This document shows positions 1-9,194 of a stretch of DNA of 64,000 bases, piece by piece. Position numbers and translations under genes: made by a program. The notes under the pieces are model-generated. The model did not search any database, was not told where the DNA came from, and saw only the letters and a program-made list of their open reading frames with translations. How positions within the stretch are numbered: the stretch's first letter is position 1; every line of letters starts with the position of its first letter. Origin of the DNA: Clostridia bacterium (GTDB lineage Bacteria > Bacillota > Clostridia > UBA1381); contig JAFSXU010000034.1 of assembly GCA_017443895.1 (NCBI GenBank), positions 184,106-248,105 on the forward strand, given 5' to 3'.

Positions 1-158
1 AAATGTATCTTTGATAATCTGTTATACCGCTCCGCCTCGTCCTTATAGCTTTCGTTTTTCTCGTTATTTAAACTCCGCTTTTGGGATATTTTCATAAAAA
101 AATATGCACAGGCAAATATTGTTAATATAAGCTGTGAAAACATATAAATACTGTTCAT
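1..158 (-). CDS. N-terminal fragment of a membrane-anchored protein, possibly LonB-type protease
   Basis: The first 52 codons of a minus-strand gene run off the left edge. The ATG at 158 has a GGAGG site at 167-171, eight bases away. Residues 4-23 form one hydrophobic membrane segment, followed by a charged stretch ending in EAERYNRLSKIH. This N-terminal membrane helix, short basic-acidic linker and helix resemble the start of Bacillus LonB (ATP-dependent AAA+ protease), where a comparable segment comes just before the ATPase domain. The ATPase itself is outside the window, so LonB is an inference from a short alignment made by eye. Any small membrane protein with a coiled-coil start could look the same. 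Confidence 0.5.
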   Translation of the reverse strand, partial: MNSIYMFSQLILTIFACAYFFMKISQKRSLNNEKNESYKDEAERYNRLSKIH

Positions 159-212
159 TATAATTACCTCCCACCATATTTTTTACATATCAAAATATAT
201 TATACAAAACGC

Positions 213-242
213 TTGACAAAACATTTGTTTGTATGGTAGAAT
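213..242 (+). promoter_or_regulatory. Promoter of the radical-SAM gene pair
   Basis: TTGACA at 213-218 and TAGAAT at 237-242 are separated by 18 bases. Transcription would start near 249, so an in-frame ATG at 243 lies upstream of the mRNA start and cannot be the translation start. This supports the ATG at 276. Confidence 0.7.
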
Positions 243-275
243 ATGTATAGAACAGATGTTTGTGTGAGGTGCGGT

Positions 276-1556
276 ATGGATATTAAGGAAAAACTGCGGA
301 TTTTAACGGATGCGGCAAAATACGATGCGTCCTGCGTTTCGTCTAATTCGACACGGAAAAATACTGCAGGCGGTATAGGAAATGCGGCGGAGTGCGGAAT
401 TTGCCATACATTTACATCTGACGGAAGATGTGTTTCACTTTTAAAAATTCTGTTTACAAATTATTGTATTTATGATTGCAAATACTGCATAAACCGATGT
501 TCAAACGATATTGAAAGAACAGCTTTTACCGCCCGTGAGATTGCGGACTTAACGATTGGGTTTTACAAAAGAAATTATATTGAGGGCTTGTTTTTAAGCA
601 GTGCTGTTATAAAAAGTCCCGATTATACCATGGAGCAGATAATATCCGCAATTTCAATCCTCAGGCACGAATATCATTTTAACGGATATATACACGCAAA
701 AACCATTCCCGGTGCCTCACAAGAGCTGGTTACACGGCTGGGGCTTTTGGTTGACAGAATGAGCGTCAATATTGAGCTTCCGTCCGAAAAGTCGTTATCA
801 CAGCTTGCACCGCAAAAAACAAAGAAAAACATTATATCACCGATGCGACAGATAAAAGGCTCGATTATACAGTCAAAGCAGGAGATGGTAGTTTACAAGC
901 ACGCTCCCTCGTTTGCGCCTGCCGGACAAAGCACGCAAATGATTATCGGCGCAACGCCCGAAACGGATAAAAGCATAATAACGCTTACGCAAAGCCTTTA
1001 CAAGAGCTTTGATTTAAAGCGAGTTTTCTATTCGTCATACATACCCGTAGGCGATAACAAAAATTTACCCACAACCGCACCGCCACTTCTTCGTGAACAC
1101 AGGCTATATCAGGCAGACTGGCTTTTGAGGTTTTACGGCTTTGACTCGTCAGAGCTTTTAGACGATAAAACACCCAACTTTTCAAACGAGATTGACCCAA
1201 AATGCCAATGGGCGCTTAAAAATCTGCACCTCTTCCCTGTTGAGATAAACAAAGCGCCCTATGAGGTTATTTTAAGGATACCGGGGATTGGAGTAAGGTC
1301 TGCAAAAAAGATTATCCGTGCAAGGCGGTATTCAAAATTGAGTTTTTCAGATCTTAAAAGGATGCGGATTTCAATGAAACGGGCAAGATATTTTATAACC
1401 TGCAACGGACATACATTTGAGAATATGTGGTTAAGGCAGGAGCTTATAACTCCGCTTATGCTATCCGATGCAGGTGCATCGGGGTATGGGCAGATGAGCT
1501 TATTTGACGAACCGACAAAAGGAGATACAATAAAATGTTTAACAGGAGAGATATAA
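276..1556 (+). CDS. Putative DNA modification/repair radical SAM protein (SplB-like, TIGR03916 type)
   Basis: A radical SAM enzyme of 426 residues. The cluster motif CIYDCKYC (CX3CX2C) is near residue 75, after two further cysteine pairs (ECGIC). The C-terminal half carries a helix-hairpin-helix DNA-binding motif (LRIPGIGVRSAKKI). This architecture matches the family annotated as putative DNA modification/repair radical SAM protein, which is habitually paired with the next gene. Its substrate is not established. The ATG at 276 is chosen because GAGGTG at 266-271 precedes it and because the promoter would place the mRNA start after the alternative ATG at 243. The last 22 bases overlap the next gene, so the two are probably translationally coupled. 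Confidence 0.88.
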   Translation: MDIKEKLRILTDAAKYDASCVSSNSTRKNTAGGIGNAAECGICHTFTSDGRCVSLLKILFTNYCIYDCKYCINRCSNDIERTAFTAREIADLTIGFYKRNYIEGLFLSSAVIKSPDYTMEQIISAISILRHEYHFNGYIHAKTIPGASQELVTRLGLLVDRMSVNIELPSEKSLSQLAPQKTKKNIISPMRQIKGSIIQSKQEMVVYKHAPSFAPAGQSTQMIIGATPETDKSIITLTQSLYKSFDLKRVFYSSYIPVGDNKNLPTTAPPLLREHRLYQADWLLRFYGFDSSELLDDKTPNFSNEIDPKCQWALKNLHLFPVEINKAPYEVILRIPGIGVRSAKKIIRARRYSKLSFSDLKRMRISMKRARYFITCNGHTFENMWLRQELITPLMLSDAGASGYGQMSLFDEPTKGDTIKCLTGEI

Positions 1557-2296
1557 TTTATTTATATGACGGGAGCTTTGAGGGGTTATTAACGGCGGTT
1601 TTTGAGTCGTTTTCATTTCACGAGATACCTATGAATATCTTGGTTAATTCAAATGTTCAGGAAACTCTTGATATGAACTATTACTATGTAAATACCGACA
1701 CTGAGAAAGCATACAGAGTTCAAAAGAGCATAACACAGAAGATTTCAAGGTATACCATGCATAATATTTTCTTTACCTATTTAAGTGTTTGTTCTGATAA
1801 GGAAATGAAAATCTTAGCGTATATACACCGCTGTTTTAAGTACGGTAAATCTGTAAATTCAAGAATTAACGATAAATATGTGGGCGCTGTTTGCGATGCG
1901 GCGCTGTCTGTAGGCAATGAGGCACACAAGTTAAAGGGCTTTATACGGTTTTTAGAGCTTTCAAACGGTGTATATTACGGCAAAATCTCGCCAAAGGCAA
2001 GGATTTTACCGGCGCTCATCCTGCATTTTAAGGAGCGGTTTAACTCCATGCCCTTTATTATACACGACCTTACACATGAGGAGTGTCTTGTATATAACGG
2101 AAAATCCGCCGAGATTTATAAGACCGATACTATTCCAAAGCTCGATATTTCGGATAATGAGGAGCATTATAAAGCATTATGGAGGGAATTTTACAATACG
2201 GTGGCAATAAAAGAGCGCCATAACCCTAAATGCCAAATGAATAATATGCCAAAACGGTATTGGCAGCATTTAACGGAAATGGAGCTCGCAAATTGA
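1535..2296 (+). CDS. Probable DNA metabolism protein, DUF4130 family (TIGR03915 type)
   Basis: A 253-residue protein starting at an ATG inside the end of the radical SAM gene, preceded by AAAGGAG. It begins IIYLYDGSFEGLLTAVFESF, the usual start of the TIGR03915 family, and ends in the DUF4130 region (NPKCQMNNMPKRYWQHLTEM). Family members sit next to the radical SAM partner, and in many bacteria the DUF4130 domain is fused to a uracil-DNA-glycosylase-like domain. Here there is no glycosylase domain, so this is the short stand-alone form. A nucleic-acid role is inferred only from that association. Confidence 0.85.
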   Translation: MFNRRDIIYLYDGSFEGLLTAVFESFSFHEIPMNILVNSNVQETLDMNYYYVNTDTEKAYRVQKSITQKISRYTMHNIFFTYLSVCSDKEMKILAYIHRCFKYGKSVNSRINDKYVGAVCDAALSVGNEAHKLKGFIRFLELSNGVYYGKISPKARILPALILHFKERFNSMPFIIHDLTHEECLVYNGKSAEIYKTDTIPKLDISDNEEHYKALWREFYNTVAIKERHNPKCQMNNMPKRYWQHLTEMELAN

Positions 2297-2325
2297 AATA
2301 TTTAAAATTATACTATGACTTAGAG

Positions 2326-2363
2326 GCTGATTGATTTAAAGCAAAGCGCACTAAAATCAACAG
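2326..2363. terminator. Convergent hairpin between the DUF4130 gene and tgt
   Basis: GCTG plus TTGATTT on the left pairs with AAATCAA plus CAGC on the right, with one bulged base and a loop of about 16 bases. It lies between two convergent genes and has no strong T-run on either side, so termination is likely but unproven. Confidence 0.45.
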
Positions 2364-2368
2364 CTATA

Positions 2369-3517
<1,149 letters not shown>

Positions 3518-3588
3518 TTATTTTAAAAACATTTACGATATTCAATCCTCACAGACACTTAAATTGTTGTAAACTAACAAGAAAACGG

Positions 3589-3617
3589 TTGATTTGTGTC
3601 GTTTTGTGTGTTATAAT
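3589..3617 (+). promoter_or_regulatory. Extended -10 promoter of the small hydrophobic peptide gene
   Basis: TTGATT at 3589-3594, a 17-base spacer, then TATAAT at 3612-3617 preceded by TG at 3609-3610, giving a full extended -10 element. The predicted start is near 3624, leaving a leader of about 120 bases before the peptide start codon. It points opposite to both neighbouring genes, so it can only serve the small locus. Confidence 0.75.
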
Positions 3618-3668
3618 TGCTTCCGGGAAAAGGTAAGACATCACACCAAACATTGTGTACGGACGGTT

Positions 3669-3739
3669 AGCCACCATGTATCTTATACGCCCTATGAATG
3701 TATGGCATATGCCAATTTAGACATTCTAAGGAGGTGGTT
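3669..3739 (+). promoter_or_regulatory. Structured leader that can hide the toxin-like gene's SD
   Basis: AGCCACC at 3669-3675 is complementary (one G-U pair) to GGTGGTT at 3733-3739, which is the 3' part of the SD region. Between them GAATGT (3696-3701), GGCATATGCC and ACATTC (3721-3726) form a second hairpin ending directly before AAGGAGG. Occlusion of the ribosome site by the 5' leader is a known trait of type I toxin mRNAs. The pairing is seen by eye and not folded by program. Confidence 0.5.
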
Positions 3740-3742
3740 CAC

Positions 3743-3826
3743 TTGAAGAGGATATTCTACAAGGTGTTAGCATTTTTGCTTTACATATTGATTATCTTCA
3801 GCATTTTTGCTGTTAAAGTGAAATAA
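3743..3826 (+). CDS. 27-residue hydrophobic peptide, candidate type I toxin
   Basis: A TTG start at 3743 follows TAAGGAGGTG (3727-3736), a ten-base match to the anti-SD of 16S rRNA. The peptide begins MKRIFYKV, has an uninterrupted hydrophobic span of about 16 residues (LAFLLYILIIFSIFAV) and ends in a basic tail KVK. Short single-span peptides with extended SDs, their own promoter, a 3' hairpin and an opposing promoter are the hallmark of type I toxins such as TxpA/BsrG and Fst. No sequence match to a named toxin family was recognised. It might instead be a regulatory leader peptide, but both flanking genes point the other way. It is too short for routine gene callers. Confidence 0.6.
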   Translation: MKRIFYKVLAFLLYILIIFSIFAVKVK

Positions 3827-3859
3827 CCGCCCCTCATATAGCCAAAAAGGGCGGTTATT
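3822..3859. terminator. Hairpin at the 3' end of the toxin-like gene
   Basis: An 11-base perfect stem, AATAACCGCCC at 3822-3832 and GGGCGGTTATT at 3849-3859, with a 16-base loop. It contains the peptide stop codon and is followed by TTCTATC. On the opposite strand it would lie near the start of the antisense transcript. Confidence 0.65.
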
Positions 3860-3909
3860 TCTATCGCTTATATGGCTGACCGTTTGTAGTCTTGCCTTTT
3901 CCTACATTT

Positions 3910-3938
3910 AGTATATCACTAACGCTATATTTTGTCAA
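3910..3938 (-). promoter_or_regulatory. Opposing promoter: candidate antitoxin RNA and/or tgt promoter
   Basis: On the minus strand TTGACA (3933-3938), a 17-base spacer and TATACT (3910-3915) make a near-consensus promoter with a start near 3903. An RNA from here would be antisense to the toxin-like mRNA, through the shared hairpin and the coding region. It could equally be a tgt promoter with a leader of about 400 bases. The sequence cannot decide between the two. Confidence 0.65.
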
Positions 3939-3978
3939 GCATTCTGAATTTCTTATTCATTAAGTAAAAGCGTACCCT

Positions 3979-5022
3979 TTACTCTTTTTTAGGATTGCGT
4001 CCGATAAACATAGCATCGCCAAATGAGAAAAATCTGTATTTCTCCCTGACCGCTTCTTTATACGCATTTAATACATTATCCCTGCCTGCAAATGCGCTTA
4101 CAAGCATAATGAGCGTTGACTCGGGCAAATGGAAATTTGTAATCAGTGCCGATATTACATTAAATTTCTTACCTGGGTATATAAAAATATCCGTCCAGCC
4201 TGTTTTTGCCGATAATGGCAGTCCGTCCATTCCGACTGTTTCTAAAACTCTTGTTGTTGTAGTTCCCACAGATACTACCTTTTTTCCGTTTGCCTTTGTC
4301 GTATTTACAAGGTCTGCAACATTTTGAGGCAGGATATAAAATTCCGAGTGCATTTTATGGTCTGTTATCTCGTCTGCTTTTACAGGTCTGAATGTGCCAA
4401 GTCCTACATGCAATGTAACATAGCCTATATTTACGCCCTTTGCTTTGATTTTTTCCAAAAGCTCGGGTGTAAAATGCAATCCTGCGGTAGGTGCGGCGGC
4501 AGAGCCGGGATTTTTTGCATATACGGTCTGGTATCTGTTCTTGTCCTCCAATTTTTTTGTTATATACGGAGGTATCGGCATTTGTCCGAGTCTGTCAAGC
4601 ACATCTTCAAAAACGCCCTCGTATTCAAATTTTACAAGCCTGTTGCCGTCGTTTACAATGTCAAGTACCTCTGCTCGAAGTTCGCCGTTACCGAATACAA
4701 ATCTTGCGCCCGGTTTTGCTTTTTTGCCCGGTTTTAGGATTACCTCCCATGTGTCCAAGGTATGCTTATGGAGCAGTAAAAACTCAATCGCTCCGCCGCT
4801 TCCCTCTTTTGCGCCGTACAATCTTGCAGGCAGAACCTTTGTATCATTTAAAATAAGGGCATCGCCCTCGTTAAGGTAGTCAACTATATCAAAAAAATGC
4901 TTATGCCAAATCTCGCCCGTTTCCCTATCAAGCACCATAAGCCATGATGAGCTTCTGTCCTTTAACGGCTCCTGTGCAATAAGCTCTTGCGGTAAATCAT
5001 AATAAAAATCCGATGTTTTCAT
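3979..5022 (-). CDS. queA: S-adenosylmethionine:tRNA ribosyltransferase-isomerase
   Basis: QueA transfers the ribosyl moiety of SAM onto preQ1-modified tRNA to form epoxyqueuosine. The 347 residues start [17 protein letters not shown] and include the conserved stretches [31 protein letters not shown] and NFHLPESTL. The length is typical. The only SD-like site is AAAGGA, 16 bases before the ATG, so translation may be modest. It has its own promoter (5059-5087) directly behind the terminator of the ruvAB-amidase operon. It lies upstream of tgt on the same strand, and the small toxin-like locus separates the two. Confidence 0.98.
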   Translation of the reverse strand: MKTSDFYYDLPQELIAQEPLKDRSSSWLMVLDRETGEIWHKHFFDIVDYLNEGDALILNDTKVLPARLYGAKEGSGGAIEFLLLHKHTLDTWEVILKPGKKAKPGARFVFGNGELRAEVLDIVNDGNRLVKFEYEGVFEDVLDRLGQMPIPPYITKKLEDKNRYQTVYAKNPGSAAAPTAGLHFTPELLEKIKAKGVNIGYVTLHVGLGTFRPVKADEITDHKMHSEFYILPQNVADLVNTTKANGKKVVSVGTTTTRVLETVGMDGLPLSAKTGWTDIFIYPGKKFNVISALITNFHLPESTLIMLVSAFAGRDNVLNAYKEAVREKYRFFSFGDAMFIGRNPKKE

Positions 5023-5058
5023 ATTTATGCTTATTTTATCCTTTCAAAAACTTAATCT

Positions 5059-5087
5059 ATTGTAACACAAAAAAAGAGTATATGCAA
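5059..5087 (-). promoter_or_regulatory. Promoter of queA
   Basis: On the minus strand TTGCAT (5082-5087), 17 bases, then TACAAT (5059-5064). It overlaps the T-run of the preceding terminator. Confidence 0.65.
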
Positions 5088-5109
5088 ATAATATTTTTAC
5101 ATATACCCT
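5069..5109 (-). terminator. Terminator of the ruvA-ruvB-amidase operon
   Basis: A stem of GTATATG against CATATAC (5078-5084 with 5100-5106), extended by further pairs, followed on the minus strand by seven T residues (A-run 5069-5075). Confidence 0.75.
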
Positions 5110-5119
5110 TGTGTTTTTG

Positions 5120-6679
5120 TTATTTAAGCCTTATACTCGGCAGAGTTTCAATTATGCCGTCTGCAATGCCCTGTGCAAGCTTCCACTGGTAATCATCGCT
5201 TGACATCAGCGACACTTCCGTTTCATTTGTAATAAATCCGCACTCAACCAATGACGCAGGCATATTACAACGGCGGGTTACGGCATGGTTTGCAGTTTTT
5301 ACACCACGGCTTACGGCGCCTGTGTTTTCTAACATTCCCTTTAAAAGGTTGGTCGCAAATACGGAGCTTGTTGTTCCGTATACATCCTCGTTATTTTCAA
5401 CCGAATAGAATACCTCTATTCCGTTTGCCTCGGGGTTATCATCAACCGAGTTTATATGTATGCTCACAAACAGCGCAACCTCTTCTTCATTCGCCTGTGT
5501 AGGTCTTTCTACCAACGACGGCAGAGTATCGCCCGTTCTTGTCATTGATGTTCTTATCCCGTTATCCTCCAATATGCTCTTTACCTTATATGTAATTGAC
5601 AGTGTAAGATCCTTTTCATATACAGGCTCATCATCAAGCTCGCCCACAGCACCGCTGTCAACTCCGCCATGCCCTGCATCAAGCATTACAACTCTGTTTG
5701 CCTTACCGTTTGACGGCCGTTTTGTCGGCGTTGGCGTCGTCTTTGGAGCTTCTGTTACAACAGGAGCCTCTGTTACGGCAGGTGCTACAGTAGCTTGCTG
5801 TTTTTGAGGTTTTGTTTTTATAGTAACCGCAATCTTTGTATTTGAAATCCTGCTTATATCATAACTCTTTATACATTCGCTGTCTATGACCATTCTTGCT
5901 CTTTCGCCGTTATCACCGTATCTTATAGCGCTGATACCTGCCTCATTTACATACTCAACCTCTTTATTTATATTAAGGCTTGAACCGTAAAAATCAACAA
6001 CAAGCCTGCCCGGATCATTAAGTGTGAAATCCGATATACTCTCGACTGCTTTATCGCTTGTTATTGTTATGTTTATGCTGTTTGAATATGCAACATATGA
6101 AAAATCATTTATCTTTGCCTTTGTAACAGGCACAGGAGTTTGTGCAATTGTAACAGGTGCCTGTTCCTTTTCACGGTTAAAGTCATAGTTATCGGATGCG
6201 ATAAGGATTGCACCCTCTTTTGCATCAAATTCAACAGGCATTCCTATATTCTCGCTTATAAACCTTACGGGCACCATTGTTTTTGTTTCTCCGCCAAGCT
6301 TTGAAATGAGCTTGGGTACAACATTGTCGGGGATTGCCACCTTTTTGCCGTTTATGTATGCGATATTGTTATTGATAAACAACACAACAGTAGCATCGCT
6401 GTTATAGATAGTTATTGACTGATCGCTTCCGTCATACTCTACAGTTGCCCCGACCTCCTCAAATATTTCACGAACAGGGACTAATGCTCTGTCGTTAAAG
6501 ATTATCGGTGATAGCGGTGGATCTATTTCGTTATTGTTTACAACAAGCGCATATACCGCACCGTTATACTCATGAACAGCGCCGTCATATTCAAGCATCA
6601 TACTCTCGGCAAGTGCTGTGCTCATTCCAAAAATTGTAAGTATCAGCCCGCATACGATACCTAAAAGCAATCTTCTCAT
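5120..6679 (-). CDS. Secreted N-acetylmuramoyl-L-alanine amidase (Amidase_3) with stalk and AMIN domains
   Basis: The enzyme cleaves the amide bond between MurNAc and the stem peptide of peptidoglycan. The 519-residue protein has a signal peptide (residues 1-25, ending ALAE), a pair of Cu-amine-oxidase-N-like stalk repeats (about 45-170, with VPVREIFEEVGA and VPVRFISENIG), an AMIN-like domain (about 190-290), a Pro/Thr linker and a C-terminal Amidase_3 domain. The zinc and catalytic residues are visible as DAGHGG, the glutamate in YEKDL, SIHINS and VECGFITN. The Cu-amine-oxidase name describes a wall-binding fold and no oxidase activity is implied. It is the last gene of the ruvAB operon, 47 bases after ruvB. 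Confidence 0.93.
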   Translation of the reverse strand: MRRLLLGIVCGLILTIFGMSTALAESMMLEYDGAVHEYNGAVYALVVNNNEIDPPLSPIIFNDRALVPVREIFEEVGATVEYDGSDQSITIYNSDATVVLFINNNIAYINGKKVAIPDNVVPKLISKLGGETKTMVPVRFISENIGMPVEFDAKEGAILIASDNYDFNREKEQAPVTIAQTPVPVTKAKINDFSYVAYSNSINITITSDKAVESISDFTLNDPGRLVVDFYGSSLNINKEVEYVNEAGISAIRYGDNGERARMVIDSECIKSYDISRISNTKIAVTIKTKPQKQQATVAPAVTEAPVVTEAPKTTPTPTKRPSNGKANRVVMLDAGHGGVDSGAVGELDDEPVYEKDLTLSITYKVKSILEDNGIRTSMTRTGDTLPSLVERPTQANEEEVALFVSIHINSVDDNPEANGIEVFYSVENNEDVYGTTSSVFATNLLKGMLENTGAVSRGVKTANHAVTRRCNMPASLVECGFITNETEVSLMSSDDYQWKLAQGIADGIIETLPSIRLK

Positions 6680-6726
6680 CTGATATACATTCCCCTTTCT
6701 TCTTAATTCTTTATTCCTAATACACC

Positions 6727-7737
6727 TTATCCTTCTAAAAATTCTATACCAAAATGCTCATATGCCGCCTTGGTTGCCATTCTGCCCCGTGGAGTTCTTG
6801 TTATAAAACCAAGCTGTAAAAGATACGGCTCATAAACATCTTCTATTGTGTTTGGCTCTTCGCCTATAGTTGCCGCCAATGTGTCAAGCCCGACAGGTCC
6901 GCCGCCAAAATTTTCTATCATCGTCCGCATCATTTTAGTGTCTATCATATCAAGACCTAACTCGTCAACCTCCATATTTTTGAGCGCTGTTTGCGCAACC
7001 TCAACAGTTATTTTTCCGTCATACTTAACCTGCGCAAAATCCCTTACACGCTTTAGAAATCTGTTTGCAATTCGCGGTGTTCCTCTTGATCTTGATGCAA
7101 TTTCCGCCGCGCCCTCATCATCAATGTTTACATTCAAAAGTGATGCGGAACGAATTACAATCTGCTTTAAATCCTCAACACTGTAAAGTTCAAGCCTGCT
7201 TATAACCCCAAACCTGTCCCTTAAAGGTGCGGACAAAAGTCCTGCTCTTGTTGTTGCCCCGATAAGCGTGAATTTTGGAAGATCAATTCTTATTGATTTT
7301 GCCGCCGGACCTTTTCCTATTATAATATCAAGCGCAAAATCCTCCATTGCAGGATATAAAACCTCTTCAACGCTCCTTGCCATACGGTGTATCTCGTCAA
7401 TAAACAAAATATCATGCTCGTTAAGGTTTGTAAGTATTGCGGCAAGGTCGCCTGCCTTCTCAATAGCTGGCCCCGATGTAATCCTTATATTAACTCCCAT
7501 CTCGTTTGAGATTATACTTGCAAGCGTTGTTTTACCCAGACCCGGAGGTCCGTATAACAAAACATGGTCAAGCGCCTCATGGCGGTCAATAGCTGCCTTT
7601 ATATAAACATCAAGATTATCCTTTACTTTATCCTGACCGATATACTCGTCTAAGGTTCTTGGGCGAAGTCCGGATTCAATTTCCACATCCTCATCTATAA
7701 ATCCGCCCGTTACAAATCTTTCATCCTCATCAAACAA
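6727..7737 (-). CDS. ruvB: Holliday junction branch migration ATPase RuvB
   Basis: RuvB is the AAA+ motor that drives branch migration with RuvA. The 336 residues show Walker A GPPGLGKT, Walker B DEIHR, sensor 1 GATTRAG and the C-terminal winged helix ending in [16 protein letters not shown]. The length is normal. The start is a TTG at 7737, 15 bases after the ruvA stop, with AAGGTGGTG upstream. It sits between ruvA and the amidase in a minus-strand operon. Confidence 0.98.
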   Translation of the reverse strand: MFDEDERFVTGGFIDEDVEIESGLRPRTLDEYIGQDKVKDNLDVYIKAAIDRHEALDHVLLYGPPGLGKTTLASIISNEMGVNIRITSGPAIEKAGDLAAILTNLNEHDILFIDEIHRMARSVEEVLYPAMEDFALDIIIGKGPAAKSIRIDLPKFTLIGATTRAGLLSAPLRDRFGVISRLELYSVEDLKQIVIRSASLLNVNIDDEGAAEIASRSRGTPRIANRFLKRVRDFAQVKYDGKITVEVAQTALKNMEVDELGLDMIDTKMMRTMIENFGGGPVGLDTLAATIGEEPNTIEDVYEPYLLQLGFITRTPRGRMATKAAYEHFGIEFLEG

Positions 7738-7752
7738 CTGCCAATCACCACC

Positions 7753-8337
7753 TTACAGCCCCAAAAGTGCTTTCTTTATAATGTCCTCAACGCCAAGTGT
7801 TGCATCAATACCATTTACCATCGCCTTTGCATCGTTTACGCTATACCCTAACGCTACCAATGCACTTATTGCCTCGTTTTTATTATCCGATACAATCTCA
7901 ACTTCAGCATCAGAGGATAAATCAACAAGCTCTCTGTTTTTTAGCTTATCACGAAGCTCCAATATTACACGCTGTGCAAGCTTTGGCCCTACACCTGCCG
8001 CCTTTGTAATTGATTTTACATCATTTGTTACAACTGCCAAGACGAATTTATCGGGCGCTAAAACCGACAAAATTGCAAGCGCCGCTTTTGGTCCGACTCC
8101 CGATACCGAAATCAGGAGCATAAACATATCCTTTTCATCAACGGTTGAAAATCCGTATAATTCCATTACATCTTCCCGTACATGAAGATAGGTATACATC
8201 GTTGCCTCTTTGCCAACCTCACCGATATTTGACAAGCTCATAAGAGTCGTGTTCATAAGGTAAGCTACACCGTTTGCATCTATCGCTACGCTATTTTCAT
8301 TTTTACAGACAACTATGCCTTTTATATAGTAATACAT
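7753..8337 (-). CDS. ruvA: Holliday junction DNA helicase subunit RuvA
   Basis: RuvA binds the four-way junction and loads RuvB. The 194 residues begin MYYYIKGIVV (OB-fold), contain two helix-hairpin-helix motifs (SVSGVGPKAALAIL and AAGVGPKLAQRVILELRDK) and end in the small RuvB-binding domain (EAISALVALGYSVNDA). A GAGGAG site stands eight bases before the ATG. The gene is driven by its own promoter at 8361-8389. Confidence 0.98.
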   Translation of the reverse strand: MYYYIKGIVVCKNENSVAIDANGVAYLMNTTLMSLSNIGEVGKEATMYTYLHVREDVMELYGFSTVDEKDMFMLLISVSGVGPKAALAILSVLAPDKFVLAVVTNDVKSITKAAGVGPKLAQRVILELRDKLKNRELVDLSSDAEVEIVSDNKNEAISALVALGYSVNDAKAMVNGIDATLGVEDIIKKALLGL

Positions 8338-8360
8338 ATGTTTAACTCCTCGTTTCCAAT

Positions 8361-8389
8361 ATAATACAACAAAATTACAATTATGTCAA
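8361..8389 (-). promoter_or_regulatory. Promoter of ruvA-ruvB-amidase
   Basis: On the minus strand TTGACA (8384-8389), 17 bases, TATTAT (8361-8366). The predicted start is about 15 bases before the ruvA ATG region. No SOS-type LexA box was recognised here. Confidence 0.7.
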
Positions 8390-8568
8390 CTATGAATTTG
8401 TTACAAAGTTGTTAAGAAACAGTTTGTTCTTTAACTTCTTCTTAATATTTAACATATTTATATGTATAATTTCACTAATTTATATAATATTTTAACTGTA
8501 TTAACTGTGCCATTCTTACAAATTTTTCTATTTCAAAAACTTTTCATCAATATTACATAATTATTACA

Positions 8569-9072
8569 TTAAATACTTAAATCCTGTCCGCCTATGGAGT
8601 TTACTCTGTTTGAATGTGCATGAGTTATGGCAAGTGCAAGTCCGTCCGCCGCATCGTCGGGCTTTGGGATTTTATCAAGGTGCAAAAGCATTTTTATCAT
8701 TGTCTGAATTTGCGCCTTATCCGCCCTTCCATAGCCTGTTACCGCCTGTTTTACCTGGAGCGGTGTATATTCATACACGGGAATTTCGGCATTTACCGCG
8801 CTTAAGAGGATTACTCCCCTTGCCTGTGCAACCTTTATGGCAGTTTTTTGGTTACTGTTAAAAAACAGCTCCTCTATAGATATGGCATCGGGATGATATT
8901 TTGAAATAAAATAGTTCATTCCCTCATAAATTGCCTTTAACCTGTCGGTCGTTTTCTCACCCGCCTCGGTTGTTATTGCATTATATTCAAGCATTCTGAA
9001 TTTATTTCCAATAAATTCTACAACGCCTATTCCCACTATCGCATAGCCCGGATCTACCCCAATTATAACCAT
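8569..9072 (-). CDS. ruvC: Crossover junction endodeoxyribonuclease RuvC
   Basis: RuvC resolves Holliday junctions by symmetric nicking. The 167 residues carry the four acidic active-site residues of the RNase H fold: D7 in GVDPGYAIVG, E in SIEELFF, and the two aspartates in PDDAADGLALA. The length is normal. It lies upstream of ruvA but is split from it by a 231-base, very AT-rich gap that carries the ruvA promoter and no coding signal. The ruvC-ruvA-ruvB order of clostridia is therefore kept, but as two transcription units. Confidence 0.97.
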   Translation of the reverse strand: MVIIGVDPGYAIVGIGVVEFIGNKFRMLEYNAITTEAGEKTTDRLKAIYEGMNYFISKYHPDAISIEELFFNSNQKTAIKVAQARGVILLSAVNAEIPVYEYTPLQVKQAVTGYGRADKAQIQTMIKMLLHLDKIPKPDDAADGLALAITHAHSNRVNSIGGQDLSI

Positions 9073-9121
9073 ATAGCCTTAATACCACCTTAAATAATCA
9101 AATTTTTTATACAATTTATCT

Positions 9122-9151
9122 ATTGAATATTTATACGGATTGTTGTATAAT
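9122..9151 (+). promoter_or_regulatory. argG promoter with possible ARG-box half site
   Basis: TTGAAT (9123-9128), 17 bases, TATAAT (9146-9151). The -35 lies in TTGAATATTTATAC, whose left half (TGAAT) matches an ArgR operator while the right half is imperfect. ArgR control is therefore only a suggestion. AGGAGG at 9179-9184 precedes the argG ATG. Confidence 0.7.
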
Positions 9152-9194
9152 ACTCACTATAGTATTTTAAACTATTTTAGGAGGAATTGCAACT

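Noticed and set aside
243..275. Upstream start (ATG at 243) for the radical SAM gene, adding a CVRC pair.
   Set aside because: The promoter at 213-242 places the mRNA start after 243, no SD precedes it, and the ATG at 276 has GAGGTG.
8338..8568. A hidden small gene in the AT-rich gap between ruvC and ruvA.
   Set aside because: No SD-start pair of usable length; the gap is explained by the ruvA promoter and otherwise shows nothing.
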